This document shows positions 8,245 through 17,360 of a stretch of 41,029 bases of DNA, one piece after another. This DNA comes from Daphnia carinata (taxonomy: Eukaryota > Arthropoda > Branchiopoda > Diplostraca > Daphniidae): assembly GCF_022539665.2 (NCBI RefSeq), contig NW_026712482.1, positions 1 through 41,029 of the forward strand, read 5' to 3'. Positions within the stretch are counted from its first letter, which is position 1, and each line of letters opens with the position of its first letter. The notes below the pieces were generated by a model. The model was not told the DNA's origin. It searched no databases and was given only the letters and a program-made list of their open reading frames with translations. The translations under genes were made by a program, and so were the position numbers.

Positions 8245-11091
8245 AGGAACGTTATTGCAACTATCGTCTTCATTATAGCTGTAGGAATAACCCACTCAAT
8301 AACCATCGACACCTGCAACTGCTCACAACCAGTAATTAAAGGTATTTTAGATTTAGACGATCCCGACTACTGTTCACACCCTGAACCAGTAGAAATTCCA
8401 ACTAAAATCAATTACCGATTCCTAACCAAAAACAAAGAACCCATAACATGGGAAGGGTACGCATGCACCCAGTGGTTATCAACCAAAGAAATATCCACTA
8501 ATTTCCTTTTAAGTCATGACACTATTTTTAAGAAGCAAATTTTAAAAGTTAGTGCTAATGAATGCTGGAACACGGCACAGTATCCAAATACATGCGTGAA
8601 TAGCCCGATGGTAAAGGACGGAAAAACATTTAAATACCTCCAGGAGCCTGAGGGAGAAGGTCACTGGATGACAACACAGGTCTACACAACTAAGAATTGT
8701 GTAACTCAAATAGTTCAGTTATCAAAGGATTGTCACGATTGCCCAGTAAAGTCACCGTTTGGTATAATAGCGAATTCTAGTAAGGCAGAATTTTCGAATC
8801 ATAATGAACTAACGATCGTTTGGAAAGCACCAGATGCAAAAGAGCCCACCTGTGAAATAAATTCGGTATTTCAAGGTAGAGGTAACTTAACGAAAAGTAA
8901 GAAACAAAATAGGATAGAAGATCATGCAGCTCAGTTAGAATTTATCATATCTGCTAACAAAACGCAAATCTGCACGAACATAACCGTCTATCCGGTAATC
9001 GGGTTACCCGATTCCTACATAGATATTATAGAAACCCCTAAGCGACAGAAAAGAAGCTATGATAGAGAAGTGATAGGATTATTAATGTTAGCTAGCGATC
9101 CTAGTCGTTGTTTGGCGTACATGCCACGCAGTGGAAAATTCTCGACCCCAACTTGTGCATTCGACACCACCCTGTCAATTGAAAAAGAAACGCAGAAGGT
9201 GATAACCAACGGTCAAGCTTTCAAATTTCTTGCTAATGGAATGGTAATGCAAAGCTATCTCGAGCATTGCATTCACCAATTTACAGAAAACAACACGGGA
9301 GTCAAGAAATGCGGTAGTAGTTTAGATGAACTAAATAACCCGACGGATGTATGGTCATTAGAACCCAACCCGATGACATTTGGATTAGTTCCTTTCCATA
9401 TGATTCAAGCTCACACAGGTAATTGCTTAACCGTAAACATAACACTGGATTATCCTGTAACTGTTACACCGTGTGAGAATGGTAACGTGAACCAAATATG
9501 GTTACTAGAAATTCTAGAATCATCCAATGAGGCAATAGATGGGGAAATACAAGAACAAAGAGGGCCACAAGTAACTAGATGGGATAGGAATCGCACACGC
9601 AAGTTCGACAAAATGAGTGACCACATACCGTTTAATCCACCAACTTTATACGGTAAAATTCAGCCCACCACCAATTTGGATTACTGTCTAACTATATCGG
9701 AACAACAGACTCTCACGTTACTGTTTTGTAACCAAAGTAGCTCTATCGAAGGTTACCCTAAACAGGATTTCGGCTACGTAAATGGGAAACTAAGAATTCT
9801 CACAACCAACACTTGTGTTACGCCGATGACGGCGCAGTCATGCGACAGTGAATTTAGTAATAGAATGTTATGGAACTACAATGAGATTGACAGGCAATTT
9901 GCCTTAAAGGACAATCCATTTTGTCTAGTCCCATTTTACGAAGACAAGACGGTGCGAGCACTTCCCTGCGATTCCTCACAAAAGTTGCAAGAATGGATTT
10001 TCCAAAGAACCCTTGCAACCCCATTTTTTCCAATGGACAGAATAGAAGAGGTAACTACCATTTCGAATAGAAGGGAAGAGAGAAACAAAAGAAGACAAGA
10101 AAGGTTAATTGAACTAAATGATTCTGGTGAAGTTTTGAACACCAAAGGCAACGAGACAAAAACTCAATTAACAGATAGCGTTAGGACGTTGCTAGACATT
10201 GAAAATCGCCAGTACATTGAAGGGCAGGCGATCAAACACGAATCACAATTGGCCAACGAAGTCCGTCAATTATATTGCAAAATTACTTCACTACAGCGTA
10301 ATCAAGCTATGGTTTTAGCACAAACAAATGGACTGCTTGCAGCCCGTGCACTAAATCTAGATACATGTAGTAGAATAACCGGAAACGGCAAAAGTTTAAT
10401 TTTACAGAAATGTGAAATTGTACCTGTAAAAATGGCCGCTGTACAAACACAGTGCGGCTATCAGCCATTTTTTCAGGCAGACCCGAAAACCAATTTCACT
10501 GTTGGAAAGGATGGTTGGTCACTTCATCCTTTCCAGGATTGTTTCTGGAACGGTCAATATGTAAATTTCAACGATAAAACCTATACATGGATAAATGGAG
10601 AATGGAAACTCCAAGAACCATCAATTCATGTGGTAAAACTAAAATTGATTACAGCATTTGAGGAATTACCTCTAAAAACGTACGATTATTTGCCTCAGCA
10701 TCATTCGATGTATGAGCCAAATAACGTAGAACAATTAAATGTTTTAACGGAATTAATTGGTAGAGTGCAACTATCTAATACTAATTCACTTTCTGGATTA
10801 GTCTTAGATAACAAGGCCCAGGTTGATTTCTGGGATATATCCAATTGGGTTTCCATATTTAAGTATGGAATACTAGCAGTGAGTGTAATAGCTGTAACAA
10901 TCTTGATTGGATATGTCTGCATTGCATTTATACCATTTGCTACAATCTTCAATTTGTGTAAAAAGAAAAATAACACTAACAATCACGAGCAAGAAATTCC
11001 CATGCTGTCACATATCCATAATGATACACAAATCATTCCGGGTAAGGGACTCTGTTGGAATGACGGATGCCTCATTGCACCCCAAAAATGA
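8242..11091 (+). CDS. env: Env-like glycoprotein, copy 1 (intact)
   Basis: A 949-residue type I membrane glycoprotein, presumably for cell attachment and fusion. It has a signal peptide (about 1-19), then a Cys-rich N-terminal domain to a furin-type site RQKR (268-271). Two modules follow with the Cys and QxW spacing of ricin-B beta-trefoils: about 275-425 (ends NQIW, 417-420) and about 470-590 (ends LQEW, 582-585). A second basic site, RNKR, is at 614-617. Next come a helical region (about 630-705), a Cys-rich ectodomain (about 708-790), a membrane segment (about 873-904) and a tail of about 45 residues. N-glycosylation sequons are frequent. It starts 6 nt after pol in the frame of pol's second half. 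The layout is unlike the baculovirus-F-type Env usual in insect errantiviruses; origin from a negative-strand RNA virus glycoprotein is possible but unproven. Confidence 0.85.
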   Translation: MRNVIATIVFIIAVGITHSITIDTCNCSQPVIKGILDLDDPDYCSHPEPVEIPTKINYRFLTKNKEPITWEGYACTQWLSTKEISTNFLLSHDTIFKKQILKVSANECWNTAQYPNTCVNSPMVKDGKTFKYLQEPEGEGHWMTTQVYTTKNCVTQIVQLSKDCHDCPVKSPFGIIANSSKAEFSNHNELTIVWKAPDAKEPTCEINSVFQGRGNLTKSKKQNRIEDHAAQLEFIISANKTQICTNITVYPVIGLPDSYIDIIETPKRQKRSYDREVIGLLMLASDPSRCLAYMPRSGKFSTPTCAFDTTLSIEKETQKVITNGQAFKFLANGMVMQSYLEHCIHQFTENNTGVKKCGSSLDELNNPTDVWSLEPNPMTFGLVPFHMIQAHTGNCLTVNITLDYPVTVTPCENGNVNQIWLLEILESSNEAIDGEIQEQRGPQVTRWDRNRTRKFDKMSDHIPFNPPTLYGKIQPTTNLDYCLTISEQQTLTLLFCNQSSSIEGYPKQDFGYVNGKLRILTTNTCVTPMTAQSCDSEFSNRMLWNYNEIDRQFALKDNPFCLVPFYEDKTVRALPCDSSQKLQEWIFQRTLATPFFPMDRIEEVTTISNRREERNKRRQERLIELNDSGEVLNTKGNETKTQLTDSVRTLLDIENRQYIEGQAIKHESQLANEVRQLYCKITSLQRNQAMVLAQTNGLLAARALNLDTCSRITGNGKSLILQKCEIVPVKMAAVQTQCGYQPFFQADPKTNFTVGKDGWSLHPFQDCFWNGQYVNFNDKTYTWINGEWKLQEPSIHVVKLKLITAFEELPLKTYDYLPQHHSMYEPNNVEQLNVLTELIGRVQLSNTNSLSGLVLDNKAQVDFWDISNWVSIFKYGILAVSVIAVTILIGYVCIAFIPFATIFNLCKKKNNTNNHEQEIPMLSHIHNDTQIIPGKGLCWNDGCLIAPQK

Positions 11092-11162
11092 AATTTGTAA
11101 CCACAAGTAGAAACAAATTTATATGCGATGTTAAACGTAAAATTTGTAGCATCTATGTAACT

Positions 11163-11224
11163 AATAAACCTACCTATCATTTGTACCTAGCCAAACCTAA
11201 AAAAAAAAAAAAAAAAAAAAAAAA
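11163..11224 (+). terminator. AATAAA followed by an A26 tract
   Basis: AATAAA at 11163-11168 lies 30 nt before 26 A residues, the spacing of a cleaved and polyadenylated mRNA end. It may be the fossil 3' end of a polyadenylated env transcript copied into the element. It could also be a working internal polyadenylation signal for env mRNA. Confidence 0.5.
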
Positions 11225-11259
11225 CGTCCATAGACAACCAACCTTTAAAGTTGTGTATT

Positions 11260-11790
11260 CTACTGGAAATACAAGGAACTAACCAGCATAAGATCGGTGC
11301 CAATCAAAAGCCGACGGAGAAGACGGTGTACGTTCTGCATTGCCACTGAGTGATGGAATTCTTCCTGCAATTGTTCATTGAAGAAGAGCGATGAACGACA
11401 GTTGCGGTGATAGATATCCTCACCAGACTCGAGCCACCAGAGCAATCGTGCAAACCGGACCGGGTAAATGTCGCGGTAGCGAGCATAACCTGGAAACTGA
11501 CTGGAAAAAGAATAAACAAGTCAAATGGAATGCTAAGAAAAGAACCAATTTGCGACTTACACATAATAGCGGTCGGTGGAACTGACTCGTCGGAACCCGA
11601 AGTCAAGAGGAGGACAATTTTCAACACTCATCGATGGCCGATAGGAATTGAAGAACAGTTCTCGATCAGTGGGAAGAAATCTTCGGAAGAGCAAATGAGG
11701 CTTGTGATACGCTATAACTTCGAAAATCCACAAAGCAGTATCAACGGCAGCACGATGAGACACAACGCATGTAAAATCAAACTCCATCAT
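11260..11790 (-). CDS. Predicted antisense spliced ORF (156 codons), copy 1
   Basis: On the minus strand, exon A runs 11790-11561 (ATG at 11788-11790) and exon B runs 11500-11260 (stop TAG). The 60-nt intron at 11560-11501 begins GTAAGT and ends with a pyrimidine-rich TTCTTTTTCCAG. Exons of 230 and 241 nt add to 471 nt, 157 codons with stop, and the frame continues across the junction; unspliced, the frame stops within the intron at once. Exon A is also open upstream to at least 11832 without another ATG. The product is not recognised; exon B is rich in Leu, Arg and aromatic residues. An intron on this strand would survive retroviral RNA passage because genomic RNA is the opposite strand. No transcript evidence can be seen, so this is a prediction. 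Confidence 0.45.
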
Positions 11791-11867
11791 GCACAAGGGA
11801 GCTCGACGAAGGGCAAGAAACGAATGAAACACACCGGAACAAAAAGCAACAACTATAAGGTTCGCAT

Positions 11868-11868
<1 letters not shown>

Positions 11869-11918
<50 letters not shown>
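11869..11918 (+). repeat. A50 homopolymer tract, copy 1
   Basis: Fifty A residues directly after GGTTCGCATC. No AATAAA precedes it. On the minus strand it is a T50 tract. Its length differs from copy 2 (46), as expected for homopolymer instability or sequencing error. Confidence 0.9.
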
Positions 11919-11920
<2 letters not shown>

Positions 11921-11924
11921 ATCC

Positions 11925-12143
11925 TTACCTATCCCCTCCACTATTCCACTCTCTTACTAACAAGAAATGTTTAGCAATTGTAATCCCTACGGAAGAAAGA
12001 AAAGAAGCAAATGCATAAATTAGAATTAGAAATTTTGTAGACCTATCTGTTTCATTATAACTTCCGTATACATAAATATATTCTCCAACCCTGTAACCCC
12101 AAAGGCAACTTCTGTAAAAAGGGGAGGAATGTGATGAGGACAT
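11925..12143 (-). other. Antisense 72-codon ORF starting in the 3' LTR
   Basis: The ATG at 12141-12143 is inside the LTR; the ORF crosses the PPT and ends before the A50 tract. A hydrophobic stretch near residues 38-50 (FLILIYAFASFL) could be a membrane segment. Its end contains GATAG/GTAAGG, a donor-like site, followed by T50 on this strand. I tried to join it to the antisense ORF at 11260-11790, but no acceptor gives a continuing frame. In copy 2 a missing G in the PPT breaks it. It may be chance. Confidence 0.2.
12116..12129 (+). promoter_or_regulatory. Polypurine tract, copy 1
   Basis: AAAAAGGGGAGGAA lies immediately before the TGTGATG start of the 3' LTR, the expected place for plus-strand priming. 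It fixes the LTR boundary. Confidence 0.92.
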
Positions 12144-12547
12144 ATACCGAAGAACGCCACCAATTAGTTAGCTTAGCTAATTAATAGATTCCAGCCTTGG
12201 ATGATTCCACGGCGAACTAGTATCAAACAGTTCTTCATCCTCACGGAGCCTTCCCACGCCAAACCAGTATCAGTCAGCTCTTCACCTCTACGATCAGTTC
12301 GTCTTCACGTGATCATTGACGTCAAGAGTGACCTCATATTAACTGATAAAAGCTGTGACAAGAAGGGGGCTCGGGGTCTGAGTTTAGTGCGTTATAGTAC
12401 AGTGTGTGTCTGTGTCCAGAGCGTTGAAGTGTAGTAGAGTTTTAGAGAATCTTACATTACACCTGTGATTAGTCTTGTTAGTCTTGTGAAAATACACTTA
12501 GTAATTAGTAAGCCGAGTTGAAAGTCATTTACAAGTTAAACATTACA
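12130..12547 (+). repeat. 3' LTR of copy 1
   Basis: 418 bp, from TGTGATGAGG to AACATTACA. Sequence-identical, as far as I compared, to the 5' LTR of copy 2. It is followed directly by TGGGCCACACATCC, the 5' part of a split tRNA gene. Confidence 0.95.
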
Positions 12548-12561
12548 TGGGCCACACATCC
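12548..12561 (-). pseudogene. 5' fragment of split tRNA-Arg, right of element 1
   Basis: Minus strand: acceptor GGATGTG, TG and the start of a GCC D-stem, then the LTR. This is the same fragment as at 39983-39996; the matching 3' portion is at 28929-28991. Confidence 0.75.
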
Positions 12562-13173
12562 ACTGGCGAATGATGAGTGACTAGTTAAGAAACTTAACCA
12601 AGGGCCACAACAGGTGTTTAACAAATGGATAAGAAATTTATTTCCCCAATTCGTTTAAGCAAATTACTTGTGTTCTGAATGTTACTTTACCCAAAGTGAG
12701 ACTGGCAGACCGAAGGGAGATTCTTTTTACTTAACATACACTTATGAACACCGTCACCGTGATGGTAGGATTCAGCGACCTGGCAAGGCTTGCAGGGTTC
12801 TTTAGTGGAAATGTTTTGTACGATACTCCATTCAGTGAACCAAATTCCTTCCTCGAAATAGAAGGGATGCCTCCAGTCATTGCGGTAAGTGAAGTATTGT
12901 AGAAAAGACCACGCTTCGTCATCCGTTAAGACATCCCAAAGGTTTCTTTCTGTACAAACTCCACACATTCCCATTTTGCAGCAATCTCCACTAAGCTAGT
13001 CTCCCACTTTGCGAAACGTTGCTGTATTGGCCTTAAATATGGATTGAGACAAAAGCTACCGACGTCAGGCCACTTGACTGCTGGCACGACCTCTAAGACC
13101 ACACCATCACTCCAGTTAAACACGGCTTCAAAAACCATTATCAATCAATGTTCTTTACGTTTCACGTTTTCAA

Positions 13174-13246
13174 TGAACCTGCCAGGGATCGAACCTGGAA
13201 TCTCCTGATCCGTAGTCAGGCGCGTTATCCATTGCGCCACACATCC
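13174..13246 (-). tRNA. tRNA-Arg (ACG), majority type
   Basis: Acceptor GGATGTG/CAGGTTC, leaving a G5 x G68 mismatch; T-loop TTCGATC. Otherwise a complete cloverleaf. This is the commonest combination in the array (14 of 26 complete genes). Confidence 0.82.
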
Positions 13247-13862
13247 ACTGGCGAATGATGAGTGACTAGTTAAGAAACTTAACCAAGGGCCACAACAGGT
13301 GTTTAACAAATGGATAAGAAATTTATTTCCCCAATTCGTTTAAGCAAATTACTTGTGTTCTGAATGTTACTTTACCCAAAGTGAGACTGGCAGACCGAAG
13401 GGAGATTCTTTTTACTTAACATACACTTATGAACACCGTCACCGTGATGGTAGGATTCAGCGACCTGGCAAGGCTTGCAGGGTTCTTTAGTGGAAATGTT
13501 TTGTACGATACTCCATTCAGTGAACCAAATTCCTTCCTCGAAATAGAAGGGATGCCTCCAGTCATTGCGGTAAGTGAAGTATTGTAGAAAAGACCACGCT
13601 TCGTCATCCGTTAAGACATCCCAAAGGTTTCTTTCTGTACAAACTCCACACATTCCCATTTTGCAGCAATCTCCACTAAGCTAGTCTCCCACTTTGCGAA
13701 ACGTTGCTGTATTGGCCTTAAATATGGATTGAGACAAAAGCTACCGACGTCAGGCCACTTGACTGCTGGCACGACCTCTAAGACCACACCATCACTCCAG
13801 TTAAACACGGCTTCAAAAACCATTATCAATCAATGTTCTTTACGTTTCACGTTTAAAATGAA

Positions 13863-13935
13863 CGAGCCTGCCAGGAGTCGAACCTGGAATCTCCTGATCC
13901 GTAGTCAGGCGCGTTATCCATTGCGCCACAAATCC
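13863..13935 (-). tRNA. tRNA-Arg (ACG), best-paired type with G73
   Basis: Acceptor GGATTTG/CAGGCTC: G2-C71 is Watson-Crick and only U4-G69 and U5-G68 are wobbles. T-loop TTCGACT. The discriminator is G, as in conventional tRNA-Arg(ACG), because 4 nt are inserted at the gene's 3' side. The flank also differs (AAAATGAACGAG). Confidence 0.85.
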
Positions 13936-14547
13936 ACTGGCGAATGATGAGTGACTAGTTAAGAAACTTAACCAAGGGCCACAACAGGTGTTTAACAAAT
14001 GGATAAGAAATTTATTTCCCCAATTCGTTTAAGCAAATTACTTGTGTTCTGAATGTTACTTTACCCAAAGTGAGACTGGCAGACCGAAGGGAGATTCTTT
14101 TTACTTAACATACACTTATGAACACCGTCACCGTGATGGTAGGATTCAGCGACCTGGCAAGGCTTGCAGGGTTCTTTAGTGGAAATGTTTTGTACGATAC
14201 TCCATTCAGTGAACCAAATTCCTTCCTCGAAATAGAAGGGATGCCTCCAGTCATTGCGGTAAGTGAAGTATTGTAGAAAAGACCACGCTTCGTCATCCGT
14301 TAAGACATCCCAAAGGTTTCTTTCTGTACAAACTCCACACATTCCCATTTTGCAGCAATCTCCACTAAGCTAGTCTCCCACTTTGCGAAACGTTGCTGTA
14401 TTGGCCTTAAATATGGATTGAGACAAAAGCTACCGACGTCAGGCCACTTGACTGCTGGCACGACCTCTAAGACCACACCATCACTCCAGTTAAACACGGC
14501 TTCAAAAACCATTATCAATCAATGTTCTTTACGTTTCACGTTTTCAA

Positions 14548-14620
14548 TGAACCTGCCAGGGATCGAACCTGGAATCTCCTGATCCGTAGTCAGGCGCGTT
14601 ATCCATTGCGCCACACATCC
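14548..14620 (-). tRNA. tRNA-Arg (ACG)
   Basis: Acceptor GGATGTG/CAGGTTC with the G5 x G68 mismatch; T-loop TTCGATC; A73. Confidence 0.82.
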
Positions 14621-15232
14621 ACTGGCGAATGATGAGTGACTAGTTAAGAAACTTAACCAAGGGCCACAACAGGTGTTTAACAAATGGATAAGAAATTTAT
14701 TTCCCCAATTCGTTTAAGCAAATTACTTGTGTTCTGAATGTTACTTTACCCAAAGTGAGACTGGCAGACCGAAGGGAGATTCTTTTTACTTAACATACAC
14801 TTATGAACACCGTCACCGTGATGGTAGGATTCAGCGACCTGGCAAGGCTTGCAGGGTTCTTTAGTGGAAATGTTTTGTACGATACTCCATTCAGTGAACC
14901 AAATTCCTTCCTCGAAATAGAAGGGATGCCTCCAGTCATTGCGGTAAGTGAAGTATTGTAGAAAAGACCACGCTTCGTCATCCGTTAAGACATCCCAAAG
15001 GTTTCTTTCTGTACAAACTCCACACATTCCCATTTTGCAGCAATCTCCACTAAGCTAGTCTCCCACTTTGCGAAACGTTGCTGTATTGGCCTTAAATATG
15101 GATTGAGACAAAAGCTACCGACGTCAGGCCACTTGACTGCTGGCACGACCTCTAAGACCACACCATCACTCCAGTTAAACACGGCTTCAAAAACCATTAT
15201 CAATCAATGTTCTTTACGTTTCACGTTTTCAA

Positions 15233-15305
15233 TGAACCTGCCAGGAGTCGAACCTGGAATCTCCTGATCCGTAGTCAGGCGCGTTATCCATTGCGCCACA
15301 CATCC
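15233..15305 (-). tRNA. tRNA-Arg (ACG)
   Basis: G5 x G68 mismatch in the acceptor, with T-loop TTCGACT. Confidence 0.82.
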
Positions 15306-15430
15306 ACTGGCGAATGATGAGTGACTAGTTAAGAAACTTAACCAAGGGCCACAACAGGTGTTTAACAAATGGATAAGAAATTTATTTCCCCAATTCGTTT
15401 AAGCAAATTACTTGTGTTCTGAATGTTACT

Positions 15431-15718
15431 TTACCCAAAGTGAGACTGGCAGACCGAAGGGAGATTCTTTTTACTTAACATACACTTATGAACACCGTCA
15501 CCGTGATGGTAGGATTCAGCGACCTGGCAAGGCTTGCAGGGTTCTTTAGTGGAAATGTTTTGTACGATACTCCATTCAGTGAACCAAATTCCTTCCTCGA
15601 AATAGAAGGGATGCCTCCAGTCATTGCGGTAAGTGAAGTATTGTAGAAAAGACCACGCTTCGTCATCCGTTAAGACATCCCAAAGGTTTCTTTCTGTACA
15701 AACTCCACACATTCCCAT
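15431..15718 (-). CDS. Unit ORF 2 (95 codons), representative copy
   Basis: Not recognised. Composition looks protein-like: rich in Trp, Phe and Tyr, with CGVC near the N-terminus and CKPC, HH and HKC near the C-terminus that could bind zinc. The stop is followed about 45 nt later by AATAAA on the same strand. It overlaps unit ORF 1 by 49 nt in the -1 frame. Same ORF at 498-785, 12687, 13372, 14061, 14746, 16116, 16801, 17486, 18171, 18856, 19541, 20226, 20911, 21596, 22281, 22966, 23651, 25020, 25705, 26388, 27073, 27757, 28442 and 40122 (low coordinates). Near-identity of all copies means there is no codon-substitution evidence for or against coding. It may be an exon fragment of a host gene amplified with the tRNA. 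Confidence 0.35.
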   Translation of the reverse strand: MGMCGVCTERNLWDVLTDDEAWSFLQYFTYRNDWRHPFYFEEGIWFTEWSIVQNISTKEPCKPCQVAESYHHGDGVHKCMLSKKNLPSVCQSHFG

Positions 15719-15888
15719 TTTGCAGCAATCTCCACTAAGCTAGTCTCCCACTTTGCGAAACGTTGCTGTATTGGCCTTAAATATGGATTGAGACAAAAGC
15801 TACCGACGTCAGGCCACTTGACTGCTGGCACGACCTCTAAGACCACACCATCACTCCAGTTAAACACGGCTTCAAAAACCATTATCAA
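15670..15888 (-). CDS. Unit ORF 1 (72 codons), representative copy
   Basis: Not recognised. It starts about 28 nt downstream of the tRNA on the same strand. Residues 3-58 look protein-like (VFNWSDGV, VVPAVKWPDVGSF, PYLRPIQQRFAKWE). Its last 16 codons overlap ORF 2 in another frame. At the crossover the message reads GCA AAA TGG; slipping back one base on AAAA would fuse ORF 1 into ORF 2. The same ORF ends at 270, 955, 13144, 13829, 14518, 15203, 16573, 17258, 17943, 18628, 19313, 19998, 20683, 21368, 22053, 22738, 23423, 24108, 24792, 25477, 26845, 28214 and 28899, with altered starts near 27533 and 40582. It could equally be one frame broken before the array expanded. Confidence 0.3.
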   Translation of the reverse strand: MIMVFEAVFNWSDGVVLEVVPAVKWPDVGSFCLNPYLRPIQQRFAKWETSLVEIAAKWECVEFVQKETFGMS

Positions 15889-15917
15889 TCAATGTTCTTT
15901 ACGTTTCACGTTTTCAA

Positions 15918-15990
15918 TGAACCTGCCAGGGATCGAACCTGGAATCTCCTGATCCGTAGTCAGGCGCGTTATCCATTGCGCCACACATCC
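15918..15990 (-). tRNA. tRNA-Arg (ACG)
   Basis: G5 x G68 acceptor mismatch; T-loop TTCGATC. Confidence 0.82.
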
Positions 15991-16602
15991 ACTGGCGAAT
16001 GATGAGTGACTAGTTAAGAAACTTAACCAAGGGCCACAACAGGTGTTTAACAAATGGATAAGAAATTTATTTCCCCAATTCGTTTAAGCAAATTACTTGT
16101 GTTCTGAATGTTACTTTACCCAAAGTGAGACTGGCAGACCGAAGGGAGATTCTTTTTACTTAACATACACTTATGAACACCGTCACCGTGATGGTAGGAT
16201 TCAGCGACCTGGCAAGGCTTGCAGGGTTCTTTAGTGGAAATGTTTTGTACGATACTCCATTCAGTGAACCAAATTCCTTCCTCGAAATAGAAGGGATGCC
16301 TCCAGTCATTGCGGTAAGTGAAGTATTGTAGAAAAGACCACGCTTCGTCATCCGTTAAGACATCCCAAAGGTTTCTTTCTGTACAAACTCCACACATTCC
16401 CATTTTGCAGCAATCTCCACTAAGCTAGTCTCCCACTTTGCGAAACGTTGCTGTATTGGCCTTAAATATGGATTGAGACAAAAGCTACCGACGTCAGGCC
16501 ACTTGACTGCTGGCACGACCTCTAAGACCACACCATCACTCCAGTTAAACACGGCTTCAAAAACCATTATCAATCAATGTTCTTTACGTTTCACGTTTTC
16601 AA

Positions 16603-16675
16603 TGAACCTGCCAGGAGTCGAACCTGGAATCTCCTGATCCGTAGTCAGGCGCGTTATCCATTGCGCCACACATCC
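16603..16675 (-). tRNA. tRNA-Arg (ACG)
   Basis: G5 x G68 acceptor mismatch; T-loop TTCGACT. Confidence 0.82.
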
Positions 16676-17287
16676 ACTGGCGAATGATGAGTGACTAGTT
16701 AAGAAACTTAACCAAGGGCCACAACAGGTGTTTAACAAATGGATAAGAAATTTATTTCCCCAATTCGTTTAAGCAAATTACTTGTGTTCTGAATGTTACT
16801 TTACCCAAAGTGAGACTGGCAGACCGAAGGGAGATTCTTTTTACTTAACATACACTTATGAACACCGTCACCGTGATGGTAGGATTCAGCGACCTGGCAA
16901 GGCTTGCAGGGTTCTTTAGTGGAAATGTTTTGTACGATACTCCATTCAGTGAACCAAATTCCTTCCTCGAAATAGAAGGGATGCCTCCAGTCATTGCGGT
17001 AAGTGAAGTATTGTAGAAAAGACCACGCTTCGTCATCCGTTAAGACATCCCAAAGGTTTCTTTCTGTACAAACTCCACACATTCCCATTTTGCAGCAATC
17101 TCCACTAAGCTAGTCTCCCACTTTGCGAAACGTTGCTGTATTGGCCTTAAATATGGATTGAGACAAAAGCTACCGACGTCAGGCCACTTGACTGCTGGCA
17201 CGACCTCTAAGACCACACCATCACTCCAGTTAAACACGGCTTCAAAAACCATTATCAATCAATGTTCTTTACGTTTCACGTTTTCAA

Positions 17288-17360
17288 TGAACGTGCCAGG
17301 GATCGAACCTGGAATCTCCTGATCCGTAGTCAGGCGCGTTATCCATTGCGCCACAAATCC
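17288..17360 (-). tRNA. tRNA-Arg (ACG), U5 x C68
   Basis: 5' strand GGATTTG with 3' strand CACGTTC: a U5 x C68 mismatch, the reciprocal of the majority mismatch. T-loop TTCGATC. The 3' end fits the element PBS. Confidence 0.82.

Larger units (their letters stand above)
11092..12129. other. 3' region between env and 3' LTR, copy 1
   Basis: About 1 kb without a convincing sense gene. It contains an AATAAA at 11163-11168, then an A26 tract at 11199-11224, then a 644-bp segment (11225-11868) that carries the antisense ORF, then an A50 tract at 11869-11918, then about 200 bp of AT-rich DNA to the polypurine tract. Copy 2 has the same layout, with A28 and A46 tracts. Confidence 0.8.
1535..12547 (+). 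mobile_element. Env-bearing Ty3/gypsy retroelement, copy 1
   Basis: Order: truncated 5' LTR, PBS, gag, pol, env, 3' region with two A-tracts, PPT and 3' LTR. The pol order (protease, RT, RNase H, integrase) is that of Metaviridae. Gag and env are open; pol has one single-base frameshift at an A-run (5994-6002). The right flank begins TGGG inside a tRNA gene, exactly as for copy 2. The left flank is rearranged and 23 bp of LTR are missing. I saw only about three substitutions against copy 2 in coding DNA, so the copies are very recent duplicates or an assembly duplication. Confidence 0.95.

Noticed and set aside
11407-12018. Sense 203-codon ORF in the 3' region of copy 1
   Set aside because: It reads through the A50 tract as a Lys run, is broken in copy 2, has no recognisable domain and overlaps the better-supported antisense spliced ORF.
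11925-12143. First exon of the antisense gene starting in the LTR
   Set aside because: A donor-like GTAAGG and a T50 pyrimidine tract are present, but no acceptor joins it in frame to the exon ending at 11561; kept only as a low-confidence ORF.
12201-12434. 77-codon plus-strand ORF within the LTR
   Set aside because: Falls over U3 and R promoter sequence, is broken in the other LTR copies by indels, and has no protein-like features.
13729-13947. Plus-strand ORF running across a tRNA gene
   Set aside because: Antisense to ORF 1 and the tRNA, and exists only because of a local 4-nt insertion.
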